This document shows positions 8,391-17,865 of a stretch of DNA of 64,000 bases, in pieces (positions within the stretch are counted from its first letter, which is position 1; each line of letters opens with the position of its first letter). A model generated the notes under the pieces. It was not told the origin of the DNA. It did not search any database and worked only from the letters and a program-made list of their open reading frames with translations. The stretch is from Acidobacteriaceae bacterium (GTDB taxonomy: Bacteria; Acidobacteriota; Terriglobia; Terriglobales; Acidobacteriaceae), in contig PLHW01000063.1 of the NCBI GenBank assembly GCA_003139095.1, positions 57,988-121,987 on the forward strand, in the 5' to 3' direction. The translations under genes were made by a program, and so were the position numbers.

Positions 8391-10319
8391 ATGGGCAGCC
8401 CCGTCAAACACTTATACGAGTTCGGCCCCTTCCAGCTTGACGCCGCCGAACGCCTCCTGCGCCGCGGCTCGGAGCGTATCGACCTGCCCCCGCGCGTCTT
8501 TGACCTCCTCGTCCTCATGGCCCAAAGCGATGCCCGCCTGCTCACCAAAGACGAATTAATGGACCGCATCTGGCCCGACTCCTCCGTCGAAGAAAACAAC
8601 CTCACCCAGGCCGTCTACCTCCTTCGCCGTGTTCTCCGCGATGGCGAAGATGGCGCCCGCTTCATCGAAACCGTCCCCAAACGCGGCTACCGCTTCATCG
8701 CCCAAGTGCGCGACAGAGCCTCTGACGCGGATTCCTCCGCCTCGCCTTCCGCCGTCCCCGACTCCGCCAGCCCGCCGCCATTCCCCGCGCCCGCCGCCGC
8801 GCCGCTCAACTCAGTTCCTTCCACCTCTTCCGACCACTCCCCCGCCCGCTGGGCCGTCGTCGCCCTCCTCATCCTCACCTTCGCCGCCGCCGCCATTTTC
8901 TTCGTCAACCGATGGCAGACTTTCCGCGCCTCCACTCACCCCGCTACCCACGCCCTCGCCGTCCTTCCCCTCCAAAATCTCTCCAAAGACCCCGGCCAGG
9001 ATTATTTCGCCGACGGCTTCACCGAGGAGCTCGTCACCGATATCGCTCAAATCCGGTCCCTCCGCGTCATCTCGCGCACCTCCACCATGGTCTACAAAGG
9101 CACGCAAAAGCCTTTGCCCGTCATCGCCCGCGAGCTCCACGTCGATCTCATTCTCGAAGGCTCCGTCGTTCGCGATGGCGATCGCGTTCGCGTCACCGCC
9201 CAGCTCATCAACGCTCCCACCGATACTCACCTCTGGGCCCAAACCTACGAATCCCGCGTCAACGACATTCTCGACATTCAGAGCCAGATCTCCCAGGCCA
9301 TCGCCAACGACGTCCGCCTCGATCTCTCGCCCCAGGAAAAAGAGCGCCTCGCCTCCGTCCCCACCGTCAACCCCGAGGCCCACGATCTCTACCTCCGCGC
9401 CAGCTATCAGTTCGCCCTGCAGACCGCCGACTCCCTTCGCCAAAGCCTCTCGCTCTACCAGGCCGCCGTCGCCCGCGATCCTTCCTTCGCCATGGCCTAC
9501 GTCGGCATCGCGCAAGCCGAAGCCTCTCTCACCCAAATCACCGCCGCCGCTCCCAACGAGGCCATTCAAAACGAAAAGGCCGCCCTCGCCAAAGCCCTCG
9601 CCATCAATCCCCATCTCGGCGATGCCCACGGCCTCCTCGCCTCTCTCGCCTACTATCGCGATTGGGATTGGCCCCGCGCCGAACAGGAATTCAAAGCCGC
9701 CCTCGCCGAGGGCGCCGGCGCTCCCACCGAGCAGCGCTATGGCAGTTCCCTCATCACCCGCGGCCGCTTTGACGAAGGCACCGCCCACTTGCAGGCCGCC
9801 CTCGAACTCGACCCTCTCGGCAAGTCGCCCCGCGTCAACCAGTTTTACGGCCTCTATTTCCAGCGCAAATATCCCGAAGCCCGCCAGAAACTCGAGGAGA
9901 CTTTAGCCTCCAGCCCCGACTGGCTCGCCGGTCACGGTCTGCTCGCCCTCCTCGCCGCCACCGAGCGCAACTGCCCCGACGCCGAAAAACACTCGCAGTG
10001 GATGCTCCAGAAATATCCTTCCCCGCTCTCCGATTTCCTGCTCTCCCTCGCCAGCGCCTGCCGCGGCGATCCAGTCAAAGCGCGCGACTCTCTCGAGCAC
10101 GCCGCCGCCTACCAGGGTCCAGCCTTCGTCTCCCCCTACCAACTCGCCCTCGGCTACTCCTACCTCGGCGACAAAGAAAACGCGATGTCCTACCTCCTCA
10201 AGTCCGCCGACATTCGCGAGCCCCAGGTTCCTTACATCAAGGTCGATCCCCTCTTCGATCCCATCCGCTCCGATCCCCGCTACCTCGCCTTAGAAAAGAA
10301 AGTCGGCCTCGAGCCTTAA
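8391..10319 (+). CDS. Membrane-anchored winged-helix regulator with TolB-like domain and TPRs
   Basis: A 642-residue CadC-like transcription regulator. Residues about 8-105 are an OmpR/ToxR-type winged helix (FQLDAAERLLRRG... LTKDELMDRIWPDSSVEENNLTQAVYLLRRVL... IETVPKRGYRFIA). A Pro/Ser/Ala linker leads to one transmembrane helix near residues 148-170. The periplasmic part starts with a FlgO/TolB-N-like domain (ALAVLPLQNLSKDPGQDYFADGFTEEL ... VDLILEGSVVRDGDRVRVTAQLI) and continues with several TPR units to the end. Such proteins bind DNA from the membrane and sense through the outer part. Its target genes are unknown. It is a single gene between terminators. Confidence 0.9.
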   Translation: MGSPVKHLYEFGPFQLDAAERLLRRGSERIDLPPRVFDLLVLMAQSDARLLTKDELMDRIWPDSSVEENNLTQAVYLLRRVLRDGEDGARFIETVPKRGYRFIAQVRDRASDADSSASPSAVPDSASPPPFPAPAAAPLNSVPSTSSDHSPARWAVVALLILTFAAAAIFFVNRWQTFRASTHPATHALAVLPLQNLSKDPGQDYFADGFTEELVTDIAQIRSLRVISRTSTMVYKGTQKPLPVIARELHVDLILEGSVVRDGDRVRVTAQLINAPTDTHLWAQTYESRVNDILDIQSQISQAIANDVRLDLSPQEKERLASVPTVNPEAHDLYLRASYQFALQTADSLRQSLSLYQAAVARDPSFAMAYVGIAQAEASLTQITAAAPNEAIQNEKAALAKALAINPHLGDAHGLLASLAYYRDWDWPRAEQEFKAALAEGAGAPTEQRYGSSLITRGRFDEGTAHLQAALELDPLGKSPRVNQFYGLYFQRKYPEARQKLEETLASSPDWLAGHGLLALLAATERNCPDAEKHSQWMLQKYPSPLSDFLLSLASACRGDPVKARDSLEHAAAYQGPAFVSPYQLALGYSYLGDKENAMSYLLKSADIREPQVPYIKVDPLFDPIRSDPRYLALEKKVGLEP

Positions 10320-10343
10320 CCAACTCGTCTTTCCCACTTCAGC

Positions 10344-10371
10344 AAAAAAGCCCTCCCTTTCGGGAGGGCTT
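10344..10371. terminator. Bidirectional terminator between convergent genes
   Basis: AGCCCTCCC (10349-10357) and GGGAGGGCT (10362-10370) form a perfect nine-base stem with a four-base TTTC loop. The preceding A-run gives a T-tract on the minus strand, so it ends the sedolisin gene well and probably also the plus-strand regulator. Confidence 0.85.
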
Positions 10372-10389
10372 AAACGCAGAAACCAGCGA

Positions 10390-11610
10390 TTACAGGCCTT
10401 TCAGCGACTTCGGTGCCCCAACGCCCGTGCAGTAATCCCAGCCCTTTTGGGCGGGATAGCCGTTGTTGCCGATCGTAACGTCGTTGAAATCCTTTTTGTA
10501 CGTCTTTGCAACTCCGTACTCGCCATAAACCTTCGTCAACTCGTCCACGGTGGAAGCCTCAAATCCGCCCGCCGCGTTCACGATTGCCGCCAGTACCGGC
10601 GAGGCCACGCTCGTGCCGCCCACCGTGCACCATCCTTTGCAGCCCGTCGTGCTGTACACCGACACGCCGCTCGCTGGACTCGCATCCGCCGCCATATCCG
10701 GTGAGCCGCGGAAGTTGCCCACGATCTTCGAAATCACATTCTGATAGGAAGGAATCGGCTCAACCGCGCTCGGTCCGCCTCCGCTGCCCCCCCAGCAGGT
10801 CTGCTTGGTGTAGGAGCCGCTCCCATTTCGAAGGATGTATGTTCCGCCTGCCGATATCACATTCGGCGAAATGCTGGGATAGGCCGCGCCCGCTCCGCTG
10901 TCGCCCGCCGACCCGAAGAAGACTACGCCGGAGTAAACAAAATAGGAGTCGTATTGCAGCTCGCAATCGCCGGAACCGCACCAGCCTTCTCCGCCGTTGT
11001 AGGTCCAGCTATTGGAGACTTCTCCACCACCCAACGCCGCCACTGCCTTTGCGGCATCCGTCTCCGCTCCATCGCCGATCGGATCGTTCGAGAACTCGGC
11101 CACATAAATCGCCGCGTTCGGCGCCATCGCATGTGCCCATTGCACATCAAGAGAGGTTTCTACGTCCCATCCCGTACCGTTGTTCGACGGACACGTTTTG
11201 CCAGTCGCGCAAATCTCCGTAATGTTCGGCGCCGGCAACCCAAACTGCGTCGAAAAAGTTTTCGCGTCGCTCTGCAGCGTCGAAGTCGAGCCGTACTCCA
11301 CCACCGCGATCGCCTTCGTTCCGCCCGTCGGAATCACCGTCCCGTTCTTCGGGCAGCCTTTCGTCTTCTTCGTCACCCCATAAATGCAACCGATCGAAGC
11401 CGGTGTCTCTCCCGTCGGCCCTGCGTCCGGATTCACTCCGCCCTCCGGGATGAAGATGAACAAGTGGGTATGCACCGGCAAGCCTAGCGTCCCCTGCGTG
11501 CTCGCGGGCGCGATCACCGTCCCCCGGGCCGCTTCCTGCCCCGCGGCAAATCCCGCAAGCACAACCACCACTGAGGCGACAATCGCCAACAACAAAACTG
11601 TACGTCGCAT
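10390..11610 (-). CDS. Sedolisin-like (S53) serine protease without a prodomain
   Basis: A secreted acid-protease family member of 406 residues with a signal peptide (about 1-24). The sedolisin catalytic residues are visible: Glu151 and Asp155 in WDVETSLDVQWAHA, the oxyanion Asp237 in SAGDSG, and Ser334 in the GGTSVASP motif. The C-terminal calcium-site region (DFNDVTIGNNG...KGWDYCTGVGAP) is also present. Family members usually carry a prodomain of well over 150 residues before the catalytic core; here only about 75-100 residues precede the core, which begins near TKAIAVVEYG. AGGAGA precedes the ATG. Convergent with the winged-helix gene. Confidence 0.88.
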   Translation of the reverse strand: MRRTVLLLAIVASVVVVLAGFAAGQEAARGTVIAPASTQGTLGLPVHTHLFIFIPEGGVNPDAGPTGETPASIGCIYGVTKKTKGCPKNGTVIPTGGTKAIAVVEYGSTSTLQSDAKTFSTQFGLPAPNITEICATGKTCPSNNGTGWDVETSLDVQWAHAMAPNAAIYVAEFSNDPIGDGAETDAAKAVAALGGGEVSNSWTYNGGEGWCGSGDCELQYDSYFVYSGVVFFGSAGDSGAGAAYPSISPNVISAGGTYILRNGSGSYTKQTCWGGSGGGPSAVEPIPSYQNVISKIVGNFRGSPDMAADASPASGVSVYSTTGCKGWCTVGGTSVASPVLAAIVNAAGGFEASTVDELTKVYGEYGVAKTYKKDFNDVTIGNNGYPAQKGWDYCTGVGAPKSLKGL

Positions 11611-12117
11611 AGAAACTCTCCTTTTTAGATTGAAATCGAACTTCTGGCCGAACTCATGAGGAGGTCGGCCGACCCTGGGAAGCCCTTCTTACAACCGTTG
11701 CACGCAGGCGCCACACGAGCCTGAGTTTTGAAGTTAAAGTTTGATCTTAGAACCTGATTGCGGCAGCGGGGGCACTGCGTGAGCCCAAGTATACACCGCA
11801 TTTTCTCGGCTCCGTCAAGCAAATCTCCCTCTCATTTGTGCATTCAACGTTCAAAATCCCGCCCCACTGCCGATCTCGCGTAGTACTACTAGCACTCGTA
11901 CATACACAACAGCTTCGCCAGCAAAAACGTAGCGCCGGCGTCCACAACATTCCCGGTCCCCTCCGCCCCCTCCGCGAAAAAACTCCGCGCTGTCTGCGGT
12001 TGCAAGCTCTCGACTCCCCCTCTTGCCCCCATATGCCCCGTGGTGAAAGCTTTTGACCTCCTCCGCCGCCACGCATTCACCTCCAGTATGCGAGAATGTA
12101 GCGTCATTTCCCCCAAC
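11611..12117. other. Divergent intergenic region
   Basis: About 500 bases between the divergent protease and FAD-oxidoreductase genes. It holds the candidate leftward promoter and AGGAGA ribosome-binding site of the protease; I see no protein-coding gene, RNA gene or repeat in the remainder. Confidence 0.6.
11788..11818 (-). promoter_or_regulatory. Candidate sigma-70 promoter for the S53 protease gene
   Basis: Read on the minus strand: TTGACG (11813-11818), a 19-base spacer, then TATACT (11788-11793). Both boxes match consensus at five of six positions, but the spacer is longer than the ideal 17. It lies about 180 bases before the protease start. Confidence 0.4.
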
Positions 12118-13593
12118 ATGAATTCTCCAACCTTCAAAGCCATCATCGTCGGCGCCGGCCCTGCCGGACTCACCGCCGCCTACGAACTTTCCAAAAACCG
12201 CGCCTCCGTCCTCGTCCTTGAGGCCGACCCCGAATACGTCGGCGGCATCTCCCGCACCGTCAACTACAAAAACTTTCGCTTCGATATCGGCGGCCATCGC
12301 TTCTTCTCCAAGTCCCGCGAAGTCGAAGACCTCTGGACCGAGATCGCGGGCCCTGACATGCTCACCCGCCCGCGCTCTTCGCGCATCTACTACCGCGGCC
12401 AGTTCTACACCTACCCCCTCAAGCCCTTCGAGGCCCTCTCCAAACTCGGCATCTTCGAGTCCACCCGCTGCATGGCCTCGTTCGCCCGCGCCCGCCTCAG
12501 CCCAACGCCCAATCCAAGAACTTTTCAGGACTGGGTCGTCAACCAGTTCGGCGAGCGTCTCTTCCAGATTTTTTTCAAAACCTACACCGAGAAAGTCTGG
12601 GGCATGAAGTGCACCGAAATTTCCGCCGACTGGGCCGCCCAGCGCATCAAAGGCCTCTCGCTCGGCTCCGCCATCAAACACGCGCTCCTGCCGCAGCGCA
12701 AGCCTAAAGACCGCTCCCAGGTCGTCAAAACTCTCATCGATACCTTCCGCTATCCCCGTATGGGTCCCGGCATGATGTGGGAATGCTGCACCGCAAAAGT
12801 TCGTCAGCAAGGTGGCGAAGTCCTTCTCGGCCGCGCCGTCACCGCCTGCCGCTTCGATCCCGCTACCAACACCTGGCTCGTGACCGCCCGCGACATCAAC
12901 GGCCAAACGCAAGAATTTCGCGGCGAGCATCTCGTCTCCTCCATGCCCATCCGCGAACTCGTCTCCGAAATCGAGCCGCGCCTCCCCGCGAACATCCTCC
13001 ACGCCGCTCAGTCTCTCCGCTATCGCGACTTCCTCACCGTCGGCCTCATCGTCCACGACCAGGGCCGCTTCACCGACAACTGGATTTACATCCACGACCC
13101 CGCCGTCCAGGTCGGCCGCGTGCAGAACTACAAATCCTGGTCGCCCGAAATGGTCCCCGATCCCGCCTACTCTTCCTACGGCCTCGAATACTTCTGCTTC
13201 GAAGGCGACGGCCTCTGGAATTCGCCCGACGCCGACCTCATCGCGCTCGCGAAAAAAGAAATTCAGCAAATCAATTTAGCCAGCGGCCCCGACATCGTCG
13301 ATGGCGTAGTGATTCGCCAAAAGAAAGCCTACCCCGTTTACGACGACACCTATCAGCAGCACGTCGACACCATTCGCGCCGCCCTCGACCAGCACTTCCC
13401 CACTCTTCATCTGGTCGGCCGGAACGGCATGCACAAGTACAACAATCAGGATCACGCCATGATGACCGCCATGCTTACCGCCAAAAACATCTTAGCCGGC
13501 GAGCGTAAGTACGATGTCTGGGCCGTAAATCAGGACGCCGAATACCACGAGGCGGGCGAAGCCGGCGCCGAACCCTTGGAGCGAGCTTCATAA
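12118..13593 (+). CDS. FAD-dependent oxidoreductase (UDP-galactopyranose-mutase/protoporphyrinogen-oxidase-like)
   Basis: A 491-residue flavoprotein with an N-terminal FAD-binding fold: [18 protein letters not shown] at residues about 9-26, then a Glu-containing second strand ([17 protein letters not shown]) and the GGHRFFSK loop typical of UDP-galactopyranose-mutase-like amine-oxidase-fold enzymes. The C-terminal region [31 protein letters not shown] completes the FAD site. The reading frame is open upstream to 12040, but the extra 26 residues look unrelated to the family, so ATG 12118 is preferred. It ends eight bases before a TMTC-like membrane gene, so both may act on cell-surface sugars. 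Exact substrate unknown. Confidence 0.87.
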   Translation: MNSPTFKAIIVGAGPAGLTAAYELSKNRASVLVLEADPEYVGGISRTVNYKNFRFDIGGHRFFSKSREVEDLWTEIAGPDMLTRPRSSRIYYRGQFYTYPLKPFEALSKLGIFESTRCMASFARARLSPTPNPRTFQDWVVNQFGERLFQIFFKTYTEKVWGMKCTEISADWAAQRIKGLSLGSAIKHALLPQRKPKDRSQVVKTLIDTFRYPRMGPGMMWECCTAKVRQQGGEVLLGRAVTACRFDPATNTWLVTARDINGQTQEFRGEHLVSSMPIRELVSEIEPRLPANILHAAQSLRYRDFLTVGLIVHDQGRFTDNWIYIHDPAVQVGRVQNYKSWSPEMVPDPAYSSYGLEYFCFEGDGLWNSPDADLIALAKKEIQQINLASGPDIVDGVVIRQKKAYPVYDDTYQQHVDTIRAALDQHFPTLHLVGRNGMHKYNNQDHAMMTAMLTAKNILAGERKYDVWAVNQDAEYHEAGEAGAEPLERAS

Positions 13594-13601
13594 CAAAGCT
13601 T

Positions 13602-15491
13602 ATGGAAATTCCAGCCCAAGACCCGGGGCTGTCTAGCTCCCCCGCCAAACGCACGCTTCTACTCTGTCTGCTGTTGATCGGTGTCACTCTCACGGTGTAT
13701 TTCCCCGTCACTCACAACGCGTTTATCAACTTCGACGACGACAGTTACATCACCGACAACGATCATGTCCAGGCCGGACTCACCTGGCCTACGGTGAAAT
13801 GGTCGTTCGCCACCTTCGAAATGGGCAACTGGCATCCGCTCACTTGGCTGTCGCATGCCCTGGATTGTGAGTTGTTCGGCTTGCATGCGGGCGAGCATCA
13901 TCTCGTCAACGCATTGCTGCATGCAATCAATGCTGCGGTTCTTTTCCTGCTGCTCCAAAGCGCCACCGGATTCACCGCTCGCAGCCTGATGGTGGCTGCG
14001 CTGTTTGCTCTCCATCCCGTCAATGTCGAATCGGTCGCGTGGGCCGCGGAGCGCAAGACTGTCCTCAGCACGTTCTTCTTTCTACTCGCCTTGCTCGCTT
14101 ACGGATGGTATGCGCGTCAGCCGAAGGTTAGCCGCTACGCCTTGGTCTTTCTTCTGTTCTTACTGGCGCTGATGAGTAAGCCCCAGGCCATTCCTTTCCC
14201 TTTTCTTCTCTTACTCTGGGATTACTGGCCGCTCCGTCGCATGGCCACATCGTCACCGCCGCCGCTCCACAACCTGACCGCCGCTGCCCCCCAGCGTCCC
14301 AACGCGTCGCGCTTTTCGTTCACCTTCCTCGTGCTGGAAAAGCAGCCCCTGCTTCTTCTTGCCGTCGCCAGCGCCGTCGTCACTTTGATCGCTCAGCACG
14401 CCGCGCATGCTCTGCGCCCTTTCGCCGCTCACCGCATCATGTTCATCCGGATCGAAAATGCCCTGATCTCTTATGTGCGTTACGTGGCCATCTCCATTTG
14501 GCCATCGGGTCTCACATTGTTTTATCCCCATCCCACTAAGTTGTTTCCCGCCTGGCAAGTTGGCGCGGCGGCAGTGGCGCTCGTTTTCGCGACTGTGATT
14601 GCGCTCTCGCTATGGCGTGCCCGGCCCTATCTGGCCGTCGGATGGCTTTGGTTTCTCGTCTCGATGGTCCCCATGATCGGACTCCTACAGGTGGGCCAGC
14701 AAGCCAGGGCCGACCGCTACGCCTACATATCGTTCATCGGTCTCTTCGTGATCGCAGTATGGACTGTCGCCGACTGGGCACGCCGGGCCAAGGTCCCGCG
14801 CGCCAGCGTCGCTGTTGCCGCCGCTGTGATTCTCGTCGCACTCAGCGTGGCCACCCATCGTCAAATCGGTTTCTGGCGCAACACTCCCACGGCCTGGTTG
14901 CGCGCGCTTGCCGTCACCCAAAACAACTTCGTCGCCCACACCGGTTTAGCCATCTACCTTGATCAACAGGGGCAGACGGAAGAGGCTGCTCTACATTTTC
15001 GCGCTGCGCTCGCCATCGATCCCGATCATCTTCCCGCCGTCCTCGGCCTCGGCGCCTGCGAACATCAGCGCGGCAACCTCCCCGCTGCCATCGAGCGTTA
15101 CAAAACCGTCGCTCTTCACCCCGGCGATCCTTATCTCCGCTCCAGCGCCTACACCGGCCTTGGATCCGCCTACCGCCAGATGGGCGACTATCCGGATGCG
15201 CAGCAGTCCTACCAATCGGCGCTCCAGCTCTCCCCGGCGCGCCCAGACGCCCTCGTCGGGCTCGGCCTGGTCGCCCAGCATGATGGTGATTTGGCCGCGG
15301 CCATCCAGCAATTTTCAGACGCAATCGCGGTCGCGCCGACTGATATCGCGTACCTGCTTCTTGCCCACGCGCTGGAACAGGCTGGCCGTTCCGCCGAAGC
15401 CCAGGCCGCTCGACAAAGGGCAAGTCTCATTTCCCCCGACCTTGACCAGGCACAAAAGCAGGCCGACGCCCTCCTGGCAGGTAGATCCTGA
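13602..15491 (+). CDS. TMTC-like membrane glycosyltransferase with TPR domain
   Basis: A 629-residue polytopic protein with roughly ten transmembrane segments over residues 1-425, followed by cytosolic or periplasmic TPR units (about 440-610). The first loop carries an acidic motif (NFDDDSYITDN), expected at the catalytic site of GT-C enzymes, and LHPVNVESVAWAAERKTVLS is the characteristic TMTC/DUF1736 signature. Eukaryotic TMTCs are O-mannosyltransferases that use dolichyl-phosphate-mannose; a bacterial member presumably uses an undecaprenyl-linked sugar. It follows the FAD oxidoreductase by eight bases and is very probably co-transcribed. Acceptor unknown. Confidence 0.85.
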   Translation: MEIPAQDPGLSSSPAKRTLLLCLLLIGVTLTVYFPVTHNAFINFDDDSYITDNDHVQAGLTWPTVKWSFATFEMGNWHPLTWLSHALDCELFGLHAGEHHLVNALLHAINAAVLFLLLQSATGFTARSLMVAALFALHPVNVESVAWAAERKTVLSTFFFLLALLAYGWYARQPKVSRYALVFLLFLLALMSKPQAIPFPFLLLLWDYWPLRRMATSSPPPLHNLTAAAPQRPNASRFSFTFLVLEKQPLLLLAVASAVVTLIAQHAAHALRPFAAHRIMFIRIENALISYVRYVAISIWPSGLTLFYPHPTKLFPAWQVGAAAVALVFATVIALSLWRARPYLAVGWLWFLVSMVPMIGLLQVGQQARADRYAYISFIGLFVIAVWTVADWARRAKVPRASVAVAAAVILVALSVATHRQIGFWRNTPTAWLRALAVTQNNFVAHTGLAIYLDQQGQTEEAALHFRAALAIDPDHLPAVLGLGACEHQRGNLPAAIERYKTVALHPGDPYLRSSAYTGLGSAYRQMGDYPDAQQSYQSALQLSPARPDALVGLGLVAQHDGDLAAAIQQFSDAIAVAPTDIAYLLLAHALEQAGRSAEAQAARQRASLISPDLDQAQKQADALLAGRS

Positions 15492-15840
15492 CTGTCGAAA
15501 CGTCGCCATTACGCCAAACGACAGGACCAAAACAAAACGCCCCAAACTCTTACGAGTCATGGGACGTTAGTCGAACAGCCCTCCCCCGAAGCCTGCTCAA
15601 TTAAGAGATTAGCCTTCATTCAAGAGTTGCGTAATGGCACTCACGGGGACCGAGATGGCCCAATAGTTGGCGAAAAATCCGGATTACGCTCATTAACTCC
15701 GCCGCCAACAAGGGTTTTGGCCACAACGGCCGCACAGGCGCCGCAAGCTTGCGCTAAAAGCCTGATAGAAACAGTTACTGCGGAACAAACGAGAAAAGGG
15801 GTCAGCCGATCGTCCGGATGACCCCTCCCTTCCCGCGCCG
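15492..15840. other. Convergent intergenic region
   Basis: About 350 bases between convergent genes. Apart from the terminator hairpin at its right end I see nothing coding; an open frame near 15627-15821 has no start signal and no protein-like composition. Confidence 0.6.
15794..15825 (-). terminator. Terminator of the beta-roll/S74 gene
   Basis: GGGGTCA (15798-15804) pairs with TGACCCC (15819-15825), with further GC pairing inside the loop. On the minus strand the stem is followed by TTTTCTC, suiting the leftward gene that stops at 15841. Confidence 0.65.
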
Positions 15841-17385
15841 TTACTGACGAACCGTTGTCCCCTCCGCCTTCACCGCGCGAACCTCTGGCTTCGCTCCACC
15901 ATTTGCTTTGAGCGAGGTTTGGATTGCGTTTACTTGCGAAGCGAGCCGGGCAAATCGTGCTTCGCTTTCCGCGCGCTCAGCCTGGATCTGCCTCTGCTGC
16001 GCGCTAATTCGCGCCTGCTGCGCCCGGATCTGCTCTTGCTGTTTCCGGATCAGTGCCTGCTGTTGCTTCGTCGCCTCGATCAGCAGTGCCGTGAGCCGTC
16101 CGTAGTCAACGCTCTGCGCGTCCTTTCCATTCTCCTCCCAGGTGACCACCTCGGGCACAACGGCTCCCACTTCCTCGGCAATCACACCCACTTCGTGTTT
16201 GCCGCTTTCTTTCAGCTCGTAAGAGACGCCGCGCAACTGCTCGACTTTTCCCAGCGCATCGTGCAGCGTCTGGATGTTGGTCTTCCACCGCCGCGAACTG
16301 AAGGTTGCCCAGCCATCGCTCACCGGTTGCCCTGCGCCTTGCGCGATGGTGAGAATATTGGAAGGAGTCGTGGTGCCGATGCCCACCTTCACCGCCCACT
16401 TGCCAGTGCCTCCCAGCACCAGCGCGTTGCTGGCACCGACCATGGCATGAGCGCCGATCGCAGTGGCATTGCTAAGGCCGTCGGCGCCTGCGTTGCATTC
16501 GTAACCGATGCATGTAAGATCACTGCCCGTGGTGTTGGAATAGAGCGCGGCGGCGCCGACGGCAGTGTTTTGGTTGCCCGTAGTGTTACCCCCTAGCGCG
16601 TCTTCCCCACTGGCCGTATTGTTGCCTCCTGTTGTGTTGCTTGAAAGGGCTACGTAGCCGGTAGCTGTGTTTTCGTAGCCCGTGGTGTTGGAGTAAAGCG
16701 CTTGCAGACCGCTGGCGGTATTCGAGCTGCCCGTGGTGTTTTCGAAAAGCGCGTAGTATCCGCTGGCGGTATTGACGGCGCCCGTGGTGTTGGAGCGCAG
16801 CGCACCCGCGCCGGTCGCGGTGTTATAGCCGCCAGTGGTGTTATATTGGAGCGCTAAAGTGCCAACGGCGGTATTGCCGCTGCCCGTGGTGTTGAACAAG
16901 AGCGCCTGCGTGCCACTGGCGGTATCCCAGGTACCCGTGGTGTTAAAGGAGAGAGCCCCCGAGCCGGTTGCGGTATTGGCGCCTCCCGTCATCGTGCCAT
17001 TCCCCGCGAACCCGAGGAACACATTGCTGTTTGCGGACGAGCCGAAGGCGAACAACGTGCCTCCCAGATTGAAGCCGGTCGCGGCGTTGATCTTCCCGTT
17101 TACGTCGAGCGTGGCCGCCGGCGACGTGGTGCCAATGCCAATGTTCGAACCCGACTGGTAGACCGCGGAGTTTTGGATCGTGTTCAGGCCCGTCCACAGA
17201 GGCAGGTAGTTGGCTGTTCCGTACGGAGCGGCAGTCTTGACGGCTTTAGAAGTGACGAGGGGGCCGGCCGCGTTCTCTGAAAGCGCAGCGGCAGGGGGCG
17301 AGTTCTTAGGGGTTTCCTGGGCCACCGCGAACAGCCCAATAGAAAGAGTCAGAGCGAGACGAATGAGGGAAACAGAAGCGCGCAT
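15841..17385 (-). CDS. Secreted beta-roll repeat protein with C-terminal S74 (endosialidase-chaperone-like) domain
   Basis: A 514-residue protein with a signal peptide (about 1-22). Residues 135-287 are nine head-to-tail 17-residue repeats of the pattern xxNTAxGxxALxxNTTG, followed by YadA-head-like sequence (NATAIGAHAMVGASNALVLGG), which points to a trimeric left-handed beta-roll. Residues about 360-450 form a peptidase-S74 intramolecular chaperone domain: SSRRWKTNIQTLHDALGKVEQLRGVSYELK, with the Ser and Lys of the expected self-cleavage site, though the usual Asp after Ser is replaced. A Gln-rich coiled coil (QQEQIRAQQARISAQQ) and a short tail end the protein. Likely a fibrous surface adhesin or appendage. 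Confidence 0.85.
   Translation of the reverse strand: MRASVSLIRLALTLSIGLFAVAQETPKNSPPAAALSENAAGPLVTSKAVKTAAPYGTANYLPLWTGLNTIQNSAVYQSGSNIGIGTTSPAATLDVNGKINAATGFNLGGTLFAFGSSANSNVFLGFAGNGTMTGGANTATGSGALSFNTTGTWDTASGTQALLFNTTGSGNTAVGTLALQYNTTGGYNTATGAGALRSNTTGAVNTASGYYALFENTTGSSNTASGLQALYSNTTGYENTATGYVALSSNTTGGNNTASGEDALGGNTTGNQNTAVGAAALYSNTTGSDLTCIGYECNAGADGLSNATAIGAHAMVGASNALVLGGTGKWAVKVGIGTTTPSNILTIAQGAGQPVSDGWATFSSRRWKTNIQTLHDALGKVEQLRGVSYELKESGKHEVGVIAEEVGAVVPEVVTWEENGKDAQSVDYGRLTALLIEATKQQQALIRKQQEQIRAQQARISAQQRQIQAERAESEARFARLASQVNAIQTSLKANGGAKPEVRAVKAEGTTVRQ
16525..16983 (-). repeat. Nine 51-bp tandem coding repeats (17-aa NTTG units)
   Basis: Within the S74-domain gene, nine consecutive 51-bp units each encode a 17-residue block ending in NTTG. 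The Asn, Thr-Ala, Gly, Ala-Leu and NTTG positions are fixed while the others vary, so the units are diverged rather than freshly duplicated. Confidence 0.85.
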
Positions 17386-17865
17386 ATTTTATCTCCTAGT
17401 GAGGTCCGCGTTGAAATGTAGCCCAGTCGACGGACGGCGACCTTGCGCTTGCTGGCCGAGAGTACGACCAGGTACGGCAGTCTGGGAAGGCGCGACTGCT
17501 GCGGAGCACTCTGCACAAGAAACTAGGGAAGAGTCAGTGACCCGCCTCACAGTCCGAGGTGACGGGGTGGGGGAGGCAACGTGGCGTCTCCTTGCCCACT
17601 AAGACCGCAATTTTCGGACCGGGCATTTCGATCGCACGGGACTGACGTGCTGCAATTGACGTAACATCTCAATTTTACTTACCCCACCCCTCAATAAGCC
17701 TCAGAAAAATGCCTTGACTTAAGACCGATAACTCACCTCAACTAAGTACAGCACATTAAAGTGCAAGCGCCCTTCGGCTGACCTTCTTACGTTCACCGGG
17801 ATCCCGCGAATGAGTTCTTTGAAAATCTCCAGCACCGCACGGCATGCCATTTAACTCGTTTTTTA

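Noticed and set aside
8811..9788. 325-codon minus-strand frame inside the winged-helix/TPR gene
   Set aside because: Low-complexity Gly/Glu/Ala/Val sequence with no motif; the plus-strand frame has recognisable domains throughout.
8629..9906. 425-codon Ser/Pro-rich frame in another plus-strand phase
   Set aside because: Composition is only Ser, Pro, Thr and Ala from GC-rich codon shift; it overlaps the genuine regulator gene entirely.
11851..13269. Long open frame (472 codons) on the minus strand opposite the FAD oxidoreductase
   Set aside because: It is antisense to a gene with clear flavoprotein motifs, and its Gly/Glu/Ala/Val/Asp-heavy composition is typical of the strand opposite GC-rich coding DNA.
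16525..16983. Regular 51-bp periodicity as a CRISPR array
   Set aside because: The repeats are in frame, code for conserved residues and have no unique spacers, so they are protein repeats.
15841..17385. S74-domain gene as part of a prophage
   Set aside because: S74 domains are frequent in phage tail fibres, but a signal peptide is present and no capsid, tail, integrase or lysis gene is nearby.
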